Origin: Marinifilum sp. D714
GTDB lineage: Bacteria > Bacteroidota > Bacteroidia > Bacteroidales > Marinifilaceae
Assembly: GCF_030851345.1 (NCBI RefSeq)
Contig: NZ_JALPNU010000003.1
Coordinates: 347,562-411,561 of the forward strand
Direction: 5' to 3'
Length of the DNA: 64,000 nt
Shown here: positions 18,250 through 26,902 of the stretch, piece by piece
How positions within the stretch are numbered: the stretch's first letter is position 1
How the letters are laid out: each line of letters begins with the position of its first letter
Made by a program: the position numbers and the translations under genes
Notes under the pieces: generated by a model
Seen by the model: the letters and a program-made list of their open reading frames with translations, nothing else
What the model was told of the DNA's origin: nothing
Database searches by the model: none

Positions 18250-18264
18250 TTTAAATCAAAGAAT

Positions 18265-18744
18265 ATGGAAAAGATAGATAGCTTTACGGTTGATCACAAT
18301 AAATTGAAAAGAGGTATTTACGTATCAAGAAAAGATCGATTTGGTGATGAAACCATTACAACATTCGATATCAGAACCAAATTAGCCAACCAGGAGCCTG
18401 CAATGGATATTCCTGCAATGCATACCATGGAACATCTGGGTGCAACCTTCTTAAGAAACAGCAAAGAGTGGGCCAACAAAACTGTTTACTTTGGCCCAAT
18501 GGGATGTAGAACTGGATTTTACATTATTTTCCATGGTGATCTAAAATCAGAAGATATTATCGATGTTACCAAAGAAATGTTCGATTTTATGGCTGATTTC
18601 GAAGGCGAGATTCCAGGAACCAACAAAATTGAATGTGGTAACTACGTTAGTCATGATCTAACAGTCGCAAAATGGGAATCGGATAAGTACAGAAAAGAGG
18701 TACTTTCTAATCTTACTGAAGAAAATTTGAATTATCCACAATAA
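18265..18744 (+). CDS. luxS: S-ribosylhomocysteine lyase LuxS
   Basis: 159 residues. It converts S-ribosylhomocysteine, the product of MtnN, to homocysteine and DPD, the AI-2 precursor. The metal site is intact: HTMEHL (the HxxEH-type pair of His) and IECGNYVSHDL carrying the Cys ligand. Length is normal for LuxS. A terminator follows (18766-18796). The product can recycle methyl groups even if quorum sensing is not used. Confidence 0.97.
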   Translation: MEKIDSFTVDHNKLKRGIYVSRKDRFGDETITTFDIRTKLANQEPAMDIPAMHTMEHLGATFLRNSKEWANKTVYFGPMGCRTGFYIIFHGDLKSEDIIDVTKEMFDFMADFEGEIPGTNKIECGNYVSHDLTVAKWESDKYRKEVLSNLTEENLNYPQ

Positions 18745-18765
18745 TTCAAACCATATAAAAAAGGT

Positions 18766-18796
18766 AAAGGTCATCATTCTTTGATGACCTTTTTTA
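18766..18796 (+). terminator. Rho-independent terminator of mtnN-luxS
   Basis: Eleven-base perfect stem AAAGGTCATCA / TGATGACCTTT with a five-base loop, then a T-run (TTTTTATT). Confidence 0.85.
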
Positions 18797-18843
18797 TTTC
18801 CTAATTTTCATTAAATTTATGGAAACAGAAATTGCCCTAACCT

Positions 18844-19293
18844 ATGAAAATTACTGGTTTTCGATTCTTTATTATTACCGCTTTAATACTACTTATTCCA
18901 ATTTACAGCAATTGGAGATTGTTATTGGATGGTGATAAAACTGAAGGAATCGTTATAAAAACCAGTAAAGACAATATGGGACAACTCTATTCAATTTACT
19001 CCATCATCCAATATGAAGTCAAAGGTAAAACCTACCAATTAAAAGGATTGGAAAATGTTGAATATCCACTTGGAAAAAATTTTACCATACTATTTGATCC
19101 TGATAATCCCCATGACGCGATTCTATACAATTTCAAAGGCATTTACTTCAATCGTTCGACCTCCGTTGCCATTGTCATGTTCGTTTTATGGGTAGCTTTT
19201 TATTTAAGCTTTAGCCCTAAAAGTGATAAAAGAAGATCACAAAGAGAAAAGTTCAAATCCAACGGAAAATTCTCTTCTCAACAATTAAACTAG
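18844..19293 (+). CDS. DUF3592-like membrane protein
   Basis: 149 residues. An N-terminal membrane helix (FRFFIITALILLIPIYS), a soluble beta region (EGIVIKTSKDNMGQLYSIYS, IQYEVKGKTYQLKG) and a second helix (STSVAIVMFVLWVAFYLSFS) with a basic tail. This layout matches DUF3592: helix, beta domain with conversion-factor-like strands, helix. Function unknown; envelope-localised. Confidence 0.7.
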   Translation: MKITGFRFFIITALILLIPIYSNWRLLLDGDKTEGIVIKTSKDNMGQLYSIYSIIQYEVKGKTYQLKGLENVEYPLGKNFTILFDPDNPHDAILYNFKGIYFNRSTSVAIVMFVLWVAFYLSFSPKSDKRRSQREKFKSNGKFSSQQLN

Positions 19294-19424
19294 CCCCACT
19301 CTCTTCTTCAAATAACTAATTTTCAATCTTTTTAAGATTTGTTGACATTTAAATGGCACGCATCTTGCAATTGTGTGATCGACTGCAGTAAAATTATTTG
19401 GGTTAGAAATATTATTTTAAAGTT

Positions 19425-20015
19425 ATGAAGCGAAATACATTAACATTAGTAGCAATTTTAATATTGGGAGCAATCTCATTTTCAAGTTTTGCCGAAGGCA
19501 AAGAATTAACCAAGCAAGAAAAGAAAGAACTTAGAAAAGAAAAGAGAGCAATTCGTAAAGCCGAAAGAGAAAGATATAATCAGGAAATGCATGACAAAGC
19601 ATATCAAGCATTAAAGGATTTTAATTTTGTTCTAGAGGCCACAAGTTTACAAAACAAGAGAGGTAAAATGATTAATGTTTCTGATCATTTAAACTTTATT
19701 TCAGTTGAAAAAGACAAGGCTACTCTTCAATTGTCATTTAGAGGTTACGGCGGACCAAATGGATTAGGTGGAATTACATTAAATGGTAAAATCCGCAACG
19801 AGAAGTTCTCTACAGATAAACATGGTAACCAATATTTGGAGTTCAATGTAATGGGTGCTGCAATTCATGCTGAGGTAAGAATAAGTTTGAATGCTTCTGA
19901 CAATTTTGCTGACGCCTCTGTTGATGCATCAACCAGAAGTAGTAAAATCCAATTTCGCGGAAGCCTGGTGCCAAAAGATGATACAAGAACTTACAAAAGT
20001 GGTTTCGACATATAG
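19425..20015 (+). CDS. DUF4251 family exported protein
   Basis: 196 residues: signal peptide (ending SSFAEG), a highly charged helix (KELTKQEKKELRKEKRAIRK) and a beta-rich domain with RGYGGPNGLGGITLNGKI, the DUF4251 signature. Typical of Bacteroidota; role unknown. A hairpin terminator (20038-20067) ends the unit. Confidence 0.85.
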   Translation: MKRNTLTLVAILILGAISFSSFAEGKELTKQEKKELRKEKRAIRKAERERYNQEMHDKAYQALKDFNFVLEATSLQNKRGKMINVSDHLNFISVEKDKATLQLSFRGYGGPNGLGGITLNGKIRNEKFSTDKHGNQYLEFNVMGAAIHAEVRISLNASDNFADASVDASTRSSKIQFRGSLVPKDDTRTYKSGFDI

Positions 20016-20037
20016 TTACATACAACAGCACTATCTC

Positions 20038-20067
20038 AACCGTTCTTCACAAAAGAGCGGTTTTTTT
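20038..20067 (+). terminator. Rho-independent terminator
   Basis: Stem AACCGTTCTT / AAGAGCGGTT with one G-T pair, followed by a run of seven T. Confidence 0.8.
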
Positions 20068-20132
20068 GTGTACAAAAGTCGTTTAGCCCAATTTTCAATT
20101 CTATCTTTGCATGCAGAACAAAATTTTGAAGA

Positions 20133-22106
20133 ATGAGTAAACCTGAATTATTACTACCTGTTGGAAATCCTGAAATGTTTCATGCTGCTGTAAAAGGTGG
20201 AGCTGATGCCGTATACCTGGGATTGCGTCAATTTAATGCGCGTGGAAGAGCATCAAACTTTACAAGCTCACAATTGCTGGCACTGATAAAAATTGCAAGG
20301 AAGAACAACATAAAGGTTTACCTTACTTTAAACACGGTAATTAAAAATGAAGAATTACCTGACTTGCTGGATACTTTAAATTTAATTCAGAAAACTGGAA
20401 TTGATGCCATCATCATTCAAGATTGGGGTGTTTACTATTTGGTGAAGAAACATTTTCCCAAAATTACTATACATGCCAGTACACAAATGGCTCATCACAA
20501 CTCTTTGGGAGCCATTTATTGCAAAGACAAAGATTTTGAAAGAGTTGTAATGGCAAGAGAACTGACTCTTCCTGAGTTAAAGGATATTCGTAAGAAATCT
20601 GATATTGAATTGGAGATATTCATGCATGGAGCTTTATGCTACTCCTTCTCTGGCATGTGTTTGTTCAGTAGTTTTCTAGGTGGAAGTGGTGCCAATAGAG
20701 GTTTATGCGCTCAACCGTGCCGAAGATTCTATGAAACAGGAAAAGAGAAAAGCTATGTCTTTAGTTTAAAAGACAATCAAGCTGTGGATGTATTGCCTGA
20801 ACTTATGGAAATGGGTGTAGAATCTATTAAAGTTGAAGGTCGATTAAAACCAGCAGAGTTTGTATATAATGTATCTAGAGCTTATAGAAAGGTAATTGAT
20901 AATAATGATTTAAAAACAGCTAAGGAAATTCTTGCCTATGATATGGGACGAGAAAAGACAGGATATTTTCTTGCAGGAAATGTAAACAAAGCCATCACCG
21001 AGAACACCAATACCGGTATTTTAATTGGAACTGTTGAAAAAAGAAATAGAAACACCGTAATCTTCTCCTCTTCTCACGATATACAAGTAGGAAACAGAAT
21101 CAGATTCAAGCAAAAGAATGGTGAACCACAAAAAGCTGTTAAGGTTAAAGAATTTAAAGAACTTGGTAAAGGGACTTATCAACTTGAAATCGGAAATGTT
21201 GTAGCTGAAAAAGGTGATCAGGTATATTTAGCTGGAATGATGCAGGAGAAATTCTCAAATAAGTTCCGCGAGGAAGGTAAACCACTCAAGGCTAACATGC
21301 ATAGAACTGATAAAGCCAAAATCCTTAACTCATTAGGAAAAAAGAATATTCCTCAAAAGGAACAAATCTACATTCGAATTGATTCATTGGCATGGTTGCG
21401 TAAGGTAAATTTAAATGAAGTCAACTATTTAATTCTTAACCTAAAAAAAGCAGAATGGGAAGAGTTAAAGTGGGATGTTCCATTTCTTCAGAAAAATGCA
21501 AACAAACTAATCATTGAATTGCCAAAGTTTATTCAAGAGAAAGATTTAGGTTTCTATAAGCAGCTATGCAAAAAGGCCATGCGCAATGGATATCAAAACT
21601 TTATGCTGAGTCACCTTTCACAAAAACTATTGCTTCCAAATAAAGCTCGTGTTTCATGCAACGAGAATGTTTATTTGTTTAACGATGCTGCAATAGCTCA
21701 CTTGCGTGATGAAAGAATCAATCTGTTCTGTCATCCTCAGGAAAATGATCTGGAAAACCTGTTAAAAAGCAATGATCGTTTTGGAATTGTTCCTGTTTAC
21801 TTCTACCCTCAATTGTTCTACTCTCGTATGCCAGTAAAAACGGTAAATGATGAATTAATTGATGATATGCAGGGGGAATACAACAAGGAACTTCGTGATG
21901 GAATGACCATTGTTTATCCAAAACATCCGGTTACCTGGATGCAACAAAAAAACAACCTTTACAAAGAAGGATTCAGAAGATTTTTGATTGACTTGAGCAA
22001 TGAGAAAGTATCATCAAACACTTTTAAAAGACTGATGAAAAACTTTCAGCAATCGAAACAAGTACAGCCATCAACCAGCTTTAACCTGAAAAAAGGATTG
22101 AAATAA
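20133..22106 (+). CDS. U32 family protein (RlhA/TrhP-type RNA hydroxylation)
   Basis: 657 residues. The N-terminal half has the U32 core: LLPVGNPEMFHAAVKGGADAVYLG, IHASTQMAHHNS, HGALCYSFSGMCLFSSFLG and GANRGLCAQPCRRFY, the last carrying the conserved Cys cluster. The C-terminal half fits DUF3656. Length (about 650) and the extra domain resemble E. coli RlhA (C2501 of 23S rRNA) more than the shorter TrhP (wobble uridine), both using prephenate; the old 'collagenase' name is not supported. Cytoplasmic, and probably not a peptidase. Confidence 0.85.
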   Translation: MSKPELLLPVGNPEMFHAAVKGGADAVYLGLRQFNARGRASNFTSSQLLALIKIARKNNIKVYLTLNTVIKNEELPDLLDTLNLIQKTGIDAIIIQDWGVYYLVKKHFPKITIHASTQMAHHNSLGAIYCKDKDFERVVMARELTLPELKDIRKKSDIELEIFMHGALCYSFSGMCLFSSFLGGSGANRGLCAQPCRRFYETGKEKSYVFSLKDNQAVDVLPELMEMGVESIKVEGRLKPAEFVYNVSRAYRKVIDNNDLKTAKEILAYDMGREKTGYFLAGNVNKAITENTNTGILIGTVEKRNRNTVIFSSSHDIQVGNRIRFKQKNGEPQKAVKVKEFKELGKGTYQLEIGNVVAEKGDQVYLAGMMQEKFSNKFREEGKPLKANMHRTDKAKILNSLGKKNIPQKEQIYIRIDSLAWLRKVNLNEVNYLILNLKKAEWEELKWDVPFLQKNANKLIIELPKFIQEKDLGFYKQLCKKAMRNGYQNFMLSHLSQKLLLPNKARVSCNENVYLFNDAAIAHLRDERINLFCHPQENDLENLLKSNDRFGIVPVYFYPQLFYSRMPVKTVNDELIDDMQGEYNKELRDGMTIVYPKHPVTWMQQKNNLYKEGFRRFLIDLSNEKVSSNTFKRLMKNFQQSKQVQPSTSFNLKKGLK

Positions 22107-22314
22107 ACAATTAATAATTAGCAATGAGTAATTACGAATTTTGCAAAAACTTTTAACATAGACCTAATATTTCTATTGCAATCGTAATTCGTAATTGCCA
22201 ATTCGTAATTAAATAAAACATGTTGCTAAATGGGTAAAAACCCTTAGTAAAGACAGAGTTTTTTTACTATTTTGGCGATCGAACAATTTTAATATTAACA
22301 CTAAACCTAACAAA
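22107..22314. other. Intergenic repeat-containing stretch
   Basis: Contains the imperfect inverted repeat of TAATTACGAATTTTGCAA and its near-complement (about 22125-22210). No gene seen. A Bacteroidota-like TATTTTGG sequence lies near 22268, close to the M3 peptidase start. Confidence 0.35.
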
Positions 22315-24429
22315 GTGAAAAAGACGTTCCTTTATTTACTTGTAGCAGGTATGGCATTTACAGCCTGCGATGGAAAAAAAAGCGAGCAAAAGACTGACAA
22401 TCCGTTTTTTGCTGAGTACAACACTCCATATCAAACTCCTCCGTTTGATTTAATTAAATTCGAACATTTCGAGCCTGCTTTCATGAAAGGCATGGAAGAA
22501 GGTCGTGCGGAAATTGAAGCAATTGCAAACAGCAAAGAAGCTCCAACTTTCGAAAATACAATTTTAGCATACGAAAAATCAGGTGCTTTATTGGATAAAG
22601 TAGGAAATGTATTCTACAACATTAAAGGATCGGAAAACAACGATTCTATTGCTGCTTTGGCTAAAAGATTATCTCCAATTACAACCAAGTATTATGGTGA
22701 TATCAGCTTAAACGAAAACTTATTCAAAAGAATTAAGGCAGTTTACGAACAAAAAGATCAATTGGAACTTTCTGTTGAAGAACAAACCATGCTAGATAAA
22801 ATCTACAAAGGATTTGTTCGTGGTGGTGCTAACCTTCCAGCTGACAAGAAAGATCAATTGCGTAAGATTGATGAAGAACTTGCTTCATTAACTCTTCAAT
22901 TTGGTGAAAATGTATTGAAAGAAACCAATAAATTTGAGTTGGTTATCGATAATGAAAAAGATCTTGCTGGTCTTCCTGCTGGTGTTGTTGCTGCTGCTGC
23001 TGAAGCTGCTAAAGCTGCTGGCAAAGAAGGCAAATGGTTATTTACAACTCAAAAGCCAAGCATGCTTCCATTCCTTCAGTATGCTGATAATCGTGATCTT
23101 CGTAAGAAACTTTACATGGGATATGTAAACCGTGGTAACAACAACAACGAGTACGATAACAAAGAGATTGCCAAAAAATTGGTAAACCTTCGTATTCAAC
23201 GTGCAAAATTGTTTGGTTACAACAACTATGCTGAGTATGTGCTTGAGAAGAACATGGCTAAAACTCCAGAAAAAGCATTCGAATTGTTGAACAAACTTTG
23301 GAAAGCTGCTCTTCCTAACGCTAAAAAAGAAGTGAAGGAGATGCAAAAAATCATCAACAAAGAAGGTGGTAAATTTAAGCTAGCTTCTTGGGACTGGTGG
23401 TACTATGCTGATAAAGTAAAGAAAGCTAAATATGACCTTGACGAAGAAGAGTTGCGTCCATATTTCGAAATTAACAACGTTCGTGACGGTGCATTTGCTT
23501 TAGCTACAAAACTTTGGGGTATTAAATTCATTGAGAGAAACGACATTGCTAAATTCAACCCTGAAAACAAGGTATTCGAATTACAAGAAGCTGATGGAAC
23601 TCACATTGGTATTTTCTATTTAGATTATCACCCTCGTGCTTCTAAACGTAGTGGTGCTTGGATGAGCTCATTCCGTAAACAATCAGGTTTTGGTACTGAT
23701 AAAGAAGTTACTCCAATCATCATGAACATTTGTAACTTCACTAAACCTGTTGGTGATACTCCTGCATTGTTAACTCCAGATGAAGTTGAAACTCTATTCC
23801 ACGAATTTGGTCATGCTCTTCACGGATTCTTCTCGAAGTGTAAATACAACTACCTATCAGGTACTTCTGTAGCTCGTGATTTTGTAGAGCTTCCTTCTCA
23901 GGTAATGGAAAACTGGTGCTTCGAACCAGAAATGTTAGCAATTTACGCGAAGCATTACAAAACTGGTGAAGTAATTCCTGCTGAATTGGTTAAAAAGATC
24001 CAAAACGCTGGTAAATTCAACCAAGGTTTTGCAACTGTTGAGTATTTGGCTGCTTCAATGTTAGATATGAAATATCATACTTTAACTGAGCCATTGACTG
24101 AAGATGTGATGACTTTTGAAAAGAATTATTTGGAAGGATTAGGTTTGATTCCTGAAATCTATTCAAGATATCGTTCTACTTACTTCAAGCACATTTTTGC
24201 TGGTGGTTATTCAGCTGGCTACTACGCTTACATTTGGGCTGGTGTTCTTGATTCAGATGCTTTCCAGGCATTTAAAGAAACTAGCTTATTCGACAAGCAA
24301 ACCGCTAAATTATTCCGCGACAATGTATTGTCTAAAGGTGGTACTGAAGATCCAATGGAATTGTACAAGCGATTCAGAGGTGCAGAGCCAAACGAAGATG
24401 CTCTTTTAATTAAGAGAGGTTTAAAATAA
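22315..24429 (+). CDS. M3-family metallopeptidase lipoprotein (dipeptidyl carboxypeptidase-like)
   Basis: 704 residues, GTG start. The lipoprotein signal (LLVAGMAFTAC) places it outside the cytoplasm. The zinc site is intact: HEFGHALHGFF near residue 493 with the downstream Glu in RDFVELPSQVMENW. The mature part (PFFAEYNTPYQTPPFD ...) matches the Dcp branch of M3, which removes C-terminal dipeptides. It ends with a bidirectional terminator shared with the convergent TetR gene. Confidence 0.93.
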   Translation: MKKTFLYLLVAGMAFTACDGKKSEQKTDNPFFAEYNTPYQTPPFDLIKFEHFEPAFMKGMEEGRAEIEAIANSKEAPTFENTILAYEKSGALLDKVGNVFYNIKGSENNDSIAALAKRLSPITTKYYGDISLNENLFKRIKAVYEQKDQLELSVEEQTMLDKIYKGFVRGGANLPADKKDQLRKIDEELASLTLQFGENVLKETNKFELVIDNEKDLAGLPAGVVAAAAEAAKAAGKEGKWLFTTQKPSMLPFLQYADNRDLRKKLYMGYVNRGNNNNEYDNKEIAKKLVNLRIQRAKLFGYNNYAEYVLEKNMAKTPEKAFELLNKLWKAALPNAKKEVKEMQKIINKEGGKFKLASWDWWYYADKVKKAKYDLDEEELRPYFEINNVRDGAFALATKLWGIKFIERNDIAKFNPENKVFELQEADGTHIGIFYLDYHPRASKRSGAWMSSFRKQSGFGTDKEVTPIIMNICNFTKPVGDTPALLTPDEVETLFHEFGHALHGFFSKCKYNYLSGTSVARDFVELPSQVMENWCFEPEMLAIYAKHYKTGEVIPAELVKKIQNAGKFNQGFATVEYLAASMLDMKYHTLTEPLTEDVMTFEKNYLEGLGLIPEIYSRYRSTYFKHIFAGGYSAGYYAYIWAGVLDSDAFQAFKETSLFDKQTAKLFRDNVLSKGGTEDPMELYKRFRGAEPNEDALLIKRGLK

Positions 24430-24456
24430 AAATCGCATTTAGCGATACTCAATATA

Positions 24457-24488
24457 AAAACCGATTCACATTGTGAATCGGTTTTTTT
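24457..24488. terminator. Bidirectional terminator between M3 peptidase and TetR genes
   Basis: Stem AAAACCGATTCACA / TGTGAATCGGTTTT with T-rich tails in both directions, lying between two convergent genes. Confidence 0.85.
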
Positions 24489-24520
24489 GTTATTATTCAT
24501 TACTCATTATTAATTTATAA

Positions 24521-25108
24521 TTACTCTTCGTATTCTGCTTTAGTGATATACATATTCAAAACTTTCTGCTGCATGGCATCAATCGGATATCCTTCTGGTT
24601 CCAATACAAAATTCATAGCAATACCATCCAACATGGAAGTCAAGAATTCCCTTTCCATTTCCGGATCAGCAGCTCCACTCTTATTGAAATATTCATTCAA
24701 CACATCAAACTTCATACTTACAATTTCATCTAACTCTTGCTGATACAAAGGCAAAACTCCTGGTTGCCAACGTAAAGCGTAAAACAGCTTAAAGAATTTT
24801 AAATTCTTCTCTATAGAATCAAAATAATCGTTGATAAAGAACAACAATTCTACTTCCTGAAGATCTCCATCTTCATTTGGATCTAAACCGTCGTATAATA
24901 TATGAACAGCTTCGTCCACTATGGTATGTAGCAAATCTTCCTTGGTTTCAAAATAAGAGAATAATTGATCTTCCGAAATCTTGGCAGCTTTTGCAATTTT
25001 TGCCCCTTTTGCAGCAAAATACCCCTCCTGCACAAAAATCCCTAAGGCGGTATTTAGTATCTCCCTCCTTTTCTCAACATCTTGTGGTAATTTTTTTTTA
25101 GAAGCCAT
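24521..25108 (-). CDS. TetR/AcrR-family transcriptional regulator
   Basis: About 195 residues from the Met at 25108 (MASKKKLPQ); four more codons at 25120 are possible. The N-terminal HTH reads REILNTALGIFVQEGYFAAKG, AKIAKAAKISEDQLFSYFET, typical of TetR; the C-terminal domain would bind a ligand. It lies downstream of the Psr operon, past a strong terminator (25174-25211), so it is transcribed separately. The psrA operator palindrome (29170-29187) is a candidate target, by position only. Confidence 0.85.
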   Translation of the reverse strand: MASKKKLPQDVEKRREILNTALGIFVQEGYFAAKGAKIAKAAKISEDQLFSYFETKEDLLHTIVDEAVHILYDGLDPNEDGDLQEVELLFFINDYFDSIEKNLKFFKLFYALRWQPGVLPLYQQELDEIVSMKFDVLNEYFNKSGAADPEMEREFLTSMLDGIAMNFVLEPEGYPIDAMQQKVLNMYITKAEYEE

Positions 25109-25173
25109 AACAACAATCATTTAGAAGATAAACATCGGTTTTTAACTAAGTTACGACAGAAATTTGCTTACTT

Positions 25174-25211
25174 CCAAAAAAAACAATGGATACATATAAA
25201 TGCATCCATTG
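25174..25211 (-). terminator. Terminator of the psr operon
   Basis: On the minus strand the hairpin CAATGGATGCAT / ATGTATCCATTG is followed by eight T. It lies 57 bases after the psrC stop. Confidence 0.8.
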
Positions 25212-25266
25212 CCATTCACTTGATAAAACCATTCTGGTTTCCTAAAGCTTTATTTAAACACTAACC

Positions 25267-26208
25267 TTAATATAGATACTTGCTCAATTGTCCAGCATCA
25301 ACCATAATAAATCTGAAAATCATTCCTCCCAAAAGAATTAAAAATGCAGGAAGTGCCACAGGAATTCTCTTCCCTCTTAGCTCTAAAATTTCAAGAATAG
25401 CTGGAACCAATAATCCCAGTACAACTACTCCACCCCAGAATAATAATGTATATGCACCTCCAAGGAAAAGCTGAGCAGCTTCAATTTGAGCAGCATTACT
25501 AGCTAAAAATCCCATAAACAGGTGAATAATAAAGAAGATTTCTATTCCAATCAATATCAAATCAATTTTACTGAATAGCGTTCTTTCCAAATGATCTTTC
25601 GACATCCACATGATAACAGCTGCTCCGGTAGATAAACCAGAAACCAAGAACAAAGGTCCCAAAATAGATGTATTCCACAATGGTCTTGCATTAAATGCAG
25701 ACAGTAAAATACCCGTGTAGATCCCAAGAATAACTGATGATACAATCATCACCCAGGCGAGTGGTTTTCGATATTTATTTACTTGCTTCTCTACAAATTC
25801 TAGCCATTCCACTTTAAATTTCCAATTTGGCACCAAATCTCTCCAGTAGGCAACACACCAAACTATTGATAATGGCGTAACCAACATCAACACCCAAGCT
25901 CCCCATGACATTGGAGATTCTAATCGGATGGTTGTATACAATTGCCAGAAATACAATTTGTTTTTTAAATCAAGGAATAAGGCAAATAAACCTATGACTA
26001 AAATTGCAGGCACAATAAAAGTAGCTTTCCTAACTGCAGTTGGAAGTTCTTTTTCTCTACCTAAAATGGTGTAAAGTGCTGCAAAGAATAAAATCCCTGC
26101 GGCCAAACCACCTAAAAACAAATACAATGGAATTTCCCATCCCCAAATTCCCAAAGTAGGATCAATTTTAGGATTCATTCTTCCACTTATAATAATTTCT
26201 TCGTCCAT
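25267..26208 (-). CDS. psrC: NrfD/PsrC-type membrane subunit
   Basis: 313 residues with eight to nine membrane helices (SWGAWVLMLVTPLSIVWCVAYW, LAWVMIVSSVILGIYTGIL...). The family binds menaquinol and passes electrons to the iron-sulfur subunit of Psr-type enzymes. Last gene of the psrABC set; the N-terminal part contains WGWEIPLYLFLGGLAAGILF, the usual first helix pair. Named by family and context, since polysulfide, thiosulfate and tetrathionate enzymes share this subunit. Confidence 0.85.
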   Translation of the reverse strand: MDEEIIISGRMNPKIDPTLGIWGWEIPLYLFLGGLAAGILFFAALYTILGREKELPTAVRKATFIVPAILVIGLFALFLDLKNKLYFWQLYTTIRLESPMSWGAWVLMLVTPLSIVWCVAYWRDLVPNWKFKVEWLEFVEKQVNKYRKPLAWVMIVSSVILGIYTGILLSAFNARPLWNTSILGPLFLVSGLSTGAAVIMWMSKDHLERTLFSKIDLILIGIEIFFIIHLFMGFLASNAAQIEAAQLFLGGAYTLLFWGGVVVLGLLVPAILEILELRGKRIPVALPAFLILLGGMIFRFIMVDAGQLSKYLY

Positions 26209-26368
26209 AATTTGATTGTTTTTAGATTCCGTTCATCAGAATTACCCCAGCGCAAAAGAATCCTGACAAACGGAACCCGTTATAAAACTTGAACTTGTTA
26301 AAACCTGCCAACCAACCACCATACAAAAACCAACTTGAATAGGCTGATCAACATTATCTTGAATATTA

Positions 26369-26902
26369 TTAAATCAGATAGTAAACATGTGGCTTGGTTC
26401 CCACTTCGGGAGCCAATACTTTCCAATTTCTGTTTTGTAACAATTGATATACTTTGCTTTCTTTATCATCCAAATCTCCAAAATACATACACTCAGTTGG
26501 ACAAACGGATACACAGGAAGGAAGTTTACCTTCTTGTAACCTGTGATGACAAAAAGTACATTTATCCACAAATCCATCGGGATGAGAATAGCGAGCATCG
26601 TAAGGACAAGACTGAACACAAGCACCGCAACCAATACATTCTTGACGAGTAACTTTTACCAATCCCCCATCTTCGTAATGACTTGCTCCGGTAGGACAAC
26701 ATCTTACACAAGGTGAATTTTCACAGTGATTACAACGCTCCGATCTTAATTCGATACTTACATTTGGAAATGTGCCCTTTGCATGTTCAATCACCCAATC
26801 GCGACAATACCCAATTGGCACACGGTTTTCGTTTTGGCAAGCTACAACACAGTCGCTACAGCCAACACATTTCTTTGTATCAATTACCATTGCATATCTC
26901 AT
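26369..26902 (-). CDS. psrB: Ferredoxin-like electron transfer subunit with four [4Fe-4S] motifs
   Basis: 177 residues with four Cys groups: CVGCSDCVVACQNE, CNHCENSPCVRCCPTGA, CIGCGACVQSCPYDA and CTFCHHRLQEGKLPSCVSVCP. This is the four-cluster form of PsrB/NrfC/DmsB and would pass electrons from psrC to the catalytic subunit. Its start overlaps the psrA stop by four bases. No export signal, so it relies on the Tat-exported psrA, as is usual. Confidence 0.93.
   Translation of the reverse strand: MRYAMVIDTKKCVGCSDCVVACQNENRVPIGYCRDWVIEHAKGTFPNVSIELRSERCNHCENSPCVRCCPTGASHYEDGGLVKVTRQECIGCGACVQSCPYDARYSHPDGFVDKCTFCHHRLQEGKLPSCVSVCPTECMYFGDLDDKESKVYQLLQNRNWKVLAPEVGTKPHVYYLI

Noticed and set aside
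20133..22106. Collagenase annotation of the U32 protein
   Set aside because: Known U32 members of this size act on RNA; there is no peptidase active site I can see.
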